Source: Muribaculaceae bacterium (GTDB lineage: Bacteria; Bacteroidota; Bacteroidia; Bacteroidales; Muribaculaceae). Taken from it: a DNA stretch of 58,914 nt. The first letter of the stretch is position 1, and each line of letters begins with the position of its first letter. Both the position numbers and the translations under genes were made by a program. The DNA lies in assembly GCA_017399915.1 (NCBI GenBank), contig JAFQAS010000005.1, positions 1-58,914 on the forward strand, in the 5' to 3' direction. The notes under the pieces were generated by a model that was not told the DNA's origin, searched no databases, and saw only the letters and a list, made by a program, of their open reading frames with translations. Of the stretch, positions 53,568 through 58,914 are shown piece after piece.

Positions 53568-53575
53568 TAACTTTG
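53568..53575 (+). promoter_or_regulatory. Possible internal promoter before rpsD, -7 box
   Basis: TAACTTTG matches the -7 consensus and lies 143 nt before the rpsD ATG, at the start of a structured spacer. A -33 element is not clear. Confidence 0.45.
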
Positions 53576-53608
53576 TCTCTTTTAGTGACATTATCTATTA
53601 ATTAACTT

Positions 53609-53697
53609 GAGATTGAGATATTGAGTAAATGTGAATAGACCATAATTTTTATCACCTCTCTATGGTCGCGGCTGCACTAATACTCAATAGCGGTCTC
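53609..53697 (+). promoter_or_regulatory. Structured leader before rpsD
   Basis: TATTGAGTA (53619-53627) pairs perfectly with TACTCAATA (53681-53689). Inside it, GACCATA (53638-53644) pairs with TATGGTC (53661-53667), and outside it GAGA (53609-53612) can pair with TCTC (53694-53697). This nested structure ends 21 nt before rpsD. uS4 is the translational repressor of the alpha operon in many bacteria, so an autoregulatory leader is likely. Confidence 0.6.
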
Positions 53698-53718
53698 TAA
53701 AAATCAGAATTCTTTAAA

Positions 53719-54324
53719 ATGGCAAGATATACAGGACCAAAGTCCAAAATCGCTCGCAAATTTGGCGAACCTATCTTCGGTGAAGATAAAGTGCTCGCTA
53801 AGAAAAATTTCCCTCCCGGTCAGCACGGCGCCAACAAAAGAAGAAAAACTTCTGAATACGGCGTTCAGCTCCGTGAGAAGCAAAAAGCTAAATACACTTA
53901 TGGCGTTTTAGAAAAACAATTCCGTAACCTCTTCGAAAAAGCATCTCGCACTAAAGGGGTTAAGGGTGAAGTATTGCTCCAATTGTTGGAAGCTCGCCTC
54001 GATAACGTTGTTTATCGTTTAGGTATCGCTCCTACTCGTGCAGCTGCTCGTCAATTGGTTCTTCACCGTCACATTGTTGTTAACGGTTCAGTTGTAAACA
54101 TCGCTTCTTACTCTGTAAAACCTGGTGATGTTGTAGGTGTACGCGAAAAAGCTAAATCTCTTGAAGTGATTGCTGATGCACTCGCTGGCTTCAACCACAG
54201 CAAATATCCTTGGATTGAATGGGACGAAGCTACTAAATCAGGTAAATTCCTTCATGTACCTGCTCGCGAAGATATTCCCGAGAACATCAAAGAACAATTG
54301 ATCGTCGAGTTGTATTCTAAATAA
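53719..54324 (+). CDS. rpsD: Ribosomal protein uS4
   Basis: 201 residues; [18 protein letters not shown] and the S4 RNA-binding domain ([33 protein letters not shown]). The N-terminus lacks zinc-binding Cys residues. The 170-nt structured spacer before it is unique in this cluster. Confidence 0.98.
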   Translation: MARYTGPKSKIARKFGEPIFGEDKVLAKKNFPPGQHGANKRRKTSEYGVQLREKQKAKYTYGVLEKQFRNLFEKASRTKGVKGEVLLQLLEARLDNVVYRLGIAPTRAAARQLVLHRHIVVNGSVVNIASYSVKPGDVVGVREKAKSLEVIADALAGFNHSKYPWIEWDEATKSGKFLHVPAREDIPENIKEQLIVELYSK

Positions 54325-54344
54325 TAATTAAAATAATAAGATCC

Positions 54345-55337
54345 ATGGCTATATTAGCATTCCAAAAACCTGACAAAATCCTTATGTTGGAAGCCGATAA
54401 CTTCTACGGCAAGTTTGAGTTCAAACCCTTGGAACCCGGCTATGGTATCACTGTGGGTAACGCTTTGCGTCGTGTATTGCTATCTTCTTTGGAAGGTTTT
54501 GCAATCTCTTCTATTCGCATTGATGGCGTTAAACATGAATTTGATACTATCCCAGGTGTAAAAGAAGATGTGACAAACATCATTCTTAACCTCAAGAAAG
54601 TTGACCTCAAGCAAGTTGTTGAAGATGCCGACTTCGAAAAGGCTACTATCTCTGTGTCAGGACAGGAGGTGTTCACAGCCGGTGACATCAGTAAGGTGCT
54701 TTCGGGTTTTGAAGTTCTCAACCCCGACTTAGTGATTTGTCATTTGGATCCCAGCGCAAGTTTCAACCTTGAATTGACTATTAATAAAGGACGTGGTTGG
54801 GTGCCAGCCGAAGAAAACCAAGTGCCCAATGATGATGTCAATATTTTAGCTATTGACTCAATCTACACTCCTATTAAGAACGTTAAATACGCAGTTGAAA
54901 ACTTCCGCGTTGACCAGAAGACCGACTACGACAAACTCATTATTGAAATCACTACAAATGGTTCAATTCATCCAAAAGATGCATTGAAAGAAGCTGCTAA
55001 GATTCTTATCTATCACTTCATGCTATTCTCTGACGAAAAGATCACTCTTGAATCAAGTGATGGCAATGGTAATGAAGAATTTGATGAAGAAGTACTTCAC
55101 ATGCGTCAATTGCTTAAATCTAAGCTCGTTGATATGGACCTTTCAGTTCGTGCACTCAACTGCTTGAAGAGCGCCGAAGTTGAAACACTTGGTGAACTTG
55201 TAGTGTTCAATAAAACTGACCTCTTGAAATTCCGTAACTTTGGTAAAAAATCACTTACAGAGCTTGATGAACTTCTCGCTAATTTGAACCTCTCGTTCGG
55301 AATGGATATTTCAAAATATAAATTAGAAAAAGAGTAA
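54345..55337 (+). CDS. rpoA: RNA polymerase alpha subunit
   Basis: 330 residues: the assembly domain with [20 protein letters not shown], a linker with acidic residues (about 240), and the C-terminal domain ([20 protein letters not shown]) that binds UP elements and regulators. AT-rich and curved upstream DNA at strong promoters in this window could be its target. Confidence 0.98.
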   Translation: MAILAFQKPDKILMLEADNFYGKFEFKPLEPGYGITVGNALRRVLLSSLEGFAISSIRIDGVKHEFDTIPGVKEDVTNIILNLKKVDLKQVVEDADFEKATISVSGQEVFTAGDISKVLSGFEVLNPDLVICHLDPSASFNLELTINKGRGWVPAEENQVPNDDVNILAIDSIYTPIKNVKYAVENFRVDQKTDYDKLIIEITTNGSIHPKDALKEAAKILIYHFMLFSDEKITLESSDGNGNEEFDEEVLHMRQLLKSKLVDMDLSVRALNCLKSAEVETLGELVVFNKTDLLKFRNFGKKSLTELDELLANLNLSFGMDISKYKLEKE

Positions 55338-55343
55338 TAAACG

Positions 55344-55832
55344 ATGAGACATAATAAAAAATTCAACCACCTTAGCCGCACCAAAGCTCACCGTGACGCT
55401 TTGCTCGCTAACATGACGATTGCTCTCATCCTTCGCAAACGTATTTTCACTACACTTGCAAAGGCTAAAGCTCTTCGCGTTTACGCTGAGCCACTTATCA
55501 ATCGTGCTAAAAATGACACTATGGCTAACCGCCGCCTCGTGTTCAGCTATCTTCAAAATAAAGAAGCCGTTACTGAACTTTTCCGTGAAGTAGCTCAAAA
55601 AATCGCTGATCGCCCCGGAGGTTACACTCGTATTCTTAAAACAGGTAATCGTCTTGGTGACAACGCTAAGACTTGCTTCATCGAGCTTGTTGACTACAAC
55701 GAAAACATGCTCAAAGAAAAATCAGCTAAGAAAGCCGGACGCACACGTCGCTCTCGTAAGAGCACTGCTGCTGCCGCTCCTGCTGCTGAAGCACCTGTTG
55801 CAGAAACTCCTGCAACTGAAGCAGCTGAATAA
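55344..55832 (+). CDS. rplQ: Ribosomal protein bL17
   Basis: 162 residues. The first 120 match the family ([39 protein letters not shown]). The last 35 or so are a Lys/Arg patch followed by an Ala/Pro/Glu-rich tail not found in E. coli. It ends the cluster with a terminator behind it. Confidence 0.97.
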   Translation: MRHNKKFNHLSRTKAHRDALLANMTIALILRKRIFTTLAKAKALRVYAEPLINRAKNDTMANRRLVFSYLQNKEAVTELFREVAQKIADRPGGYTRILKTGNRLGDNAKTCFIELVDYNENMLKEKSAKKAGRTRRSRKSTAAAAPAAEAPVAETPATEAAE

Positions 55833-55859
55833 TTCGGCTATAGCTTAAGATACCTTATT

Positions 55860-55899
55860 AAAAGGTCGCTTTTGATTTTCCAAAGGCGACCTTTTAATT
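55860..55899 (+). terminator. Terminator of the ribosomal protein cluster
   Basis: A 15-bp inverted repeat (55860-55874 with 55881-55895, one G-T pair) has a 6-nt loop and T-rich end. Confidence 0.88.
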
Positions 55900-55947
55900 T
55901 TGTTGAAAATCTTTGTTTTATATAATATCATACTCAATATTTTTTTG

Positions 55948-55955
55948 TATCTTTG
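55948..55955 (+). promoter_or_regulatory. eno promoter, -7 box
   Basis: TATCTTTG fits the consensus, 67 nt before the eno ATG. No TTTG lies at the matching -33 distance. Confidence 0.55.
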
Positions 55956-56001
55956 CACTTGATTTATTAGGAATATAAATTAATAACAAATATTTTACTA
56001 A

Positions 56002-57312
<1,311 letters not shown>

Positions 57313-57334
57313 TCCTCGATTAAACGTCATATAA

Positions 57335-57376
57335 AATGCGCGAGGCGTTCTCGAAAGGGAGCGCCTCGCATTCTTT
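57335..57376 (+). terminator. Terminator of eno
   Basis: AATGCG-CG-AGGCG (left) pairs with CGCCTCGCATT (right) with a 2-nt bulge, and a T run follows. Confidence 0.78.
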
Positions 57377-57457
57377 TTATGAAGATTGTATATTTGCGAG
57401 ATTAGTTGTGTATAGGGAAGTTTTTAAAACCCTTTCGGTTGATTCCCTTTCGCTGTA

Positions 57458-57477
57458 GCATTATGTGCACAAAATGC
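57458..57477. other. 20-nt near-perfect palindrome of unknown role
   Basis: GCATTATGTGCACAAAATGC is symmetric except for one T-A pair position. It lies between the convergent genes eno and the DUF1460 gene, 62 nt after the latter's stop, and has no T tail, so it is not a standard terminator. It may be a protein-binding site. Confidence 0.4.
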
Positions 57478-57539
57478 GCAACATAAAATAAAAGTAAATA
57501 ATAAGTTTTTTTATAAATTAGAGATGTTTAAAATGATTA

Positions 57540-58403
57540 TTATTGATTTAGTCTGATAACTCTGATTCCGGTTAAAGATTTGCTATTATTAAGATATTTA
57601 TAGAGGGGTAGAGGGTCGATGATTACCTTCATAGCTTTCATTGATGCGTGCATTAGGTGGGGAACTCCATCTACTATGGCAATAAGTCCCATATGGCTTA
57701 CGTCAAGGCCATTCATTTTAGTAGTAAGGGCAATAATATCACCATCTTTAAGTGCGTTTGAAGTTGATTTATTCCTTATATTAATCTTTTTGATATAGGG
57801 ATATTGATGAGAAACAAAACGTTTCTCCACGTCTAAAATTTTAGCATATTCATCGTTATCGGCGAGCGATTTATAACTATCGCGATGAGTCGACATGAAG
57901 TTGATAGTTTTGGTGATATTGCTCGCATTGGGAATTTGCTTGGTGACTTCTGAAAAATTATTGCGGCTGCTATTATTTATAATCCAGTCGCTAATATAAT
58001 GTAGTCGTGAAGCATATCCGTCAAGATTGCCATCGCGATATCTTATTCGCTCGAGATTTTTTGCATAATCGCGCCAAGAAGTGCCGCCTTCGCCTACCGT
58101 ATAAGCCAAAGCGATTACGGTTTCAACGAAAGTAGTGCAATCAAGTTGGGAGGTGTTTATTGTGAGCATTTCATTATCACCTTCAAGGGTGTGAGCCACA
58201 TATGGCAGCCCTAAAAATTGACGAGCAATAAACCCTACACGTTCGTTGGGGGTGGCAAAATTTGCTTCATGTGTTTTTGAGAGAATTCCGTTGATTGTTG
58301 TTGTGTCGGTTTTCTCATCAAAAAAACGAATCTTGTCAAAACTAAAACTGAATGCGCTTAGGGTAGAGAAAATAAGTATTGTTATAAGGAATATTCTTTT
58401 CAT
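57540..58403 (-). CDS. Exported DUF1460 protein (NlpC/P60-like amidase)
   Basis: A 287-residue protein with a signal peptide (about 1-19). The catalytic Cys lies in QLDCTTFVETVIAL (about 92). The His lies in GLDVSHMGLIAIVDG, and LMHASMKAMKV follows. This is the DUF1460 (N-acetylmuramoyl-L-alanine amidase-like) fold, which structural work places among NlpC/P60-type cell-wall enzymes. It may trim peptidoglycan or muropeptides outside the cell. A good promoter precedes it. Confidence 0.88.
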   Translation of the reverse strand: MKRIFLITILIFSTLSAFSFSFDKIRFFDEKTDTTTINGILSKTHEANFATPNERVGFIARQFLGLPYVAHTLEGDNEMLTINTSQLDCTTFVETVIALAYTVGEGGTSWRDYAKNLERIRYRDGNLDGYASRLHYISDWIINNSSRNNFSEVTKQIPNASNITKTINFMSTHRDSYKSLADNDEYAKILDVEKRFVSHQYPYIKKINIRNKSTSNALKDGDIIALTTKMNGLDVSHMGLIAIVDGVPHLMHASMKAMKVIIDPLPLYKYLNNSKSLTGIRVIRLNQ

Positions 58404-58433
58404 TGCAAATGAGCTTAATTAGATTAATATTCA

Positions 58434-58465
58434 CAAAGGTAATTAATTTTTAGATTTTATACAAT
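58434..58465 (-). promoter_or_regulatory. Promoter of the DUF1460 gene
   Basis: On the minus strand ATTG (58462-58465) and TACCTTTG (58434-58441) are 20 nt apart, 30 nt before the start codon. Confidence 0.65.
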
Positions 58466-58624
58466 ATAATATATTATGTCGTTTGGTGAGTAGGAAAGGA
58501 TGTTTAAAGAAAAGGATAAATAAAATTTATGATTAATGAAAAAATATTTTAGCCCTTAAACTGTTGATAATCGGATAGGAAAGAAAAATGGGTAAAAAAT
58601 ATTGAAAAAAAACTTTTAAAAATA

Positions 58625-58656
58625 TTTGGTGGGTATTAAAAAAAGCTATAACTTTG
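58625..58656 (+). promoter_or_regulatory. rRNA operon promoter
   Basis: TTTG (58625-58628) and TAACTTTG (58649-58656) are 20 nt apart. A-tracts start at 58584, 58594, 58605 and 58618 just upstream, resembling an UP-type element. The start would be near 58662. Confidence 0.82.
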
Positions 58657-58693
58657 CACTCGCTTTTGGGAAATAAAGCGCACGAACATTGAA

Positions 58694-58816
58694 ATGATTA
58701 CAATAGACAAGAGTAGTACAAGAGCAAATAAAAAAGTTCTTAGTCAATTCTTAAACGAAATAAGTCAAGCAGGAAGTTCTGAACGGGAATTTTCGTTGGT
58801 AACACAAATCTTGTGA
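58694..58816 (+). CDS. Possible 40-residue leader ORF in the rRNA transcript
   Basis: ATG at 58694 to TGA at 58816 encodes a 40-residue peptide beginning MITIDKSSTRANKKVL and ending SLVTQIL. It is polar and basic in the first half, with no known motif and no Shine-Dalgarno sequence. It lies about 32 nt after the predicted rRNA start. It may be chance; the frame is the only reason for the call. Confidence 0.2.
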   Translation: MITIDKSSTRANKKVLSQFLNEISQAGSSEREFSLVTQIL

Positions 58817-58880
58817 TAACAGATTAATAAAAAATAGATTAATCTGATTTTTTTTGGAAAAAGAAAAAGATTAGATATTA

Positions 58881-58914
58881 ACAACGAAGAGTTTGATCCT
58901 GGCTCAGGATGAAC
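58881..58914 (+). rRNA. rrs: 16S ribosomal RNA, 5' end only
   Basis: The last bases contain AGAGTTTGATCCTGGCTCAG, the universal 5' region of 16S rRNA. The start is placed 7 nt before AGAGTTTG by comparison with E. coli numbering. The gene runs beyond the window. Confidence 0.95.

Larger units (their letters stand above)
58404..58880. other. Gene-free stretch before the 16S rRNA gene
   Basis: 477 nt holding the minus-strand DUF1460 promoter, an A-rich region (58500-58623), the rRNA promoter (58625-58656) and a leader of about 218 nt that contains a 40-codon ORF (58694-58816). Confidence 0.85.

Overview
The window comes from a chromosome of the phylum Bacteroidota, order Bacteroidales; a Muribaculaceae-like gut lineage is my best guess, and the family is inference only. 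Three things point there. Most upstream regions carry the Bacteroidetes promoter pattern (TTTG, 18-21 nt, TAnnTTTG) and almost no gene has a Shine-Dalgarno sequence. Ribosomal genes are ordered rplM-rpsI-rpsB-tsf and str-S10-spc-alpha with map and infA after secY. Phylum-typical families are present (DUF4831, WxcM/FdtA ketoisomerases, MINPP-like phosphatase). I see no IS element, prophage, CRISPR array or tRNA.

Layout. 1-2.3 kb: the 3' part of an OmpA-family gene, nagB, an orphan promoter-terminator pair that may be a small RNA, and an 85-residue protein ending in a beta-clamp-binding motif. 2.3-7.0 kb (minus): rmlB, rmlA and two WxcM/FdtA-type ketoisomerases, preceded by an acyl-CoA synthetase. 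7.2-10.1 kb (minus): TraB/GumN protein, ABC ATPase, permease, YtrA-like GntR regulator. 10.4-14 kb: tpx, a TPR protein, a MINPP-like phosphatase, adk and hpt. 14-20.4 kb (plus): a six-gene operon nnr - DUF4831 - FKBP - mtaB - lipid A-type acyltransferase - glycosyltransferase. 20.4-25.4 kb (minus): two rhomboids, an EEP-fold phosphatase/nuclease and an M3 peptidase. Then HU, rplM-rpsI-rpsB-tsf, a second GntR/ABC module (29.2-32.0 kb), a cell-wall amidase, rplU-rpmA, a methyltransferase/CatA-like acyltransferase pair and a membrane protein/winged-helix pair.

From 37.7 to 55.8 kb lies one nearly unbroken plus-strand run: rpsL, rpsG, fusA, the S10, spc and alpha clusters, rpoA and rplQ. Eno follows, then a DUF1460 amidase-like gene on the minus strand, and at the right edge the promoter, leader and first bases of a 16S rRNA gene.

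The most notable points are regulatory. The two GntR/ABC modules, 20 kb apart, have matching 22-bp palindromes placed identically just downstream of the -7 box, which suggests one shared or cross-talking circuit. A run of eight A-tracts with 10-11 bp phasing lies upstream of the str operon promoter. A structured leader precedes rpsD, and rplW and rplF carry strong Shine-Dalgarno sequences in a phylum that rarely uses them.
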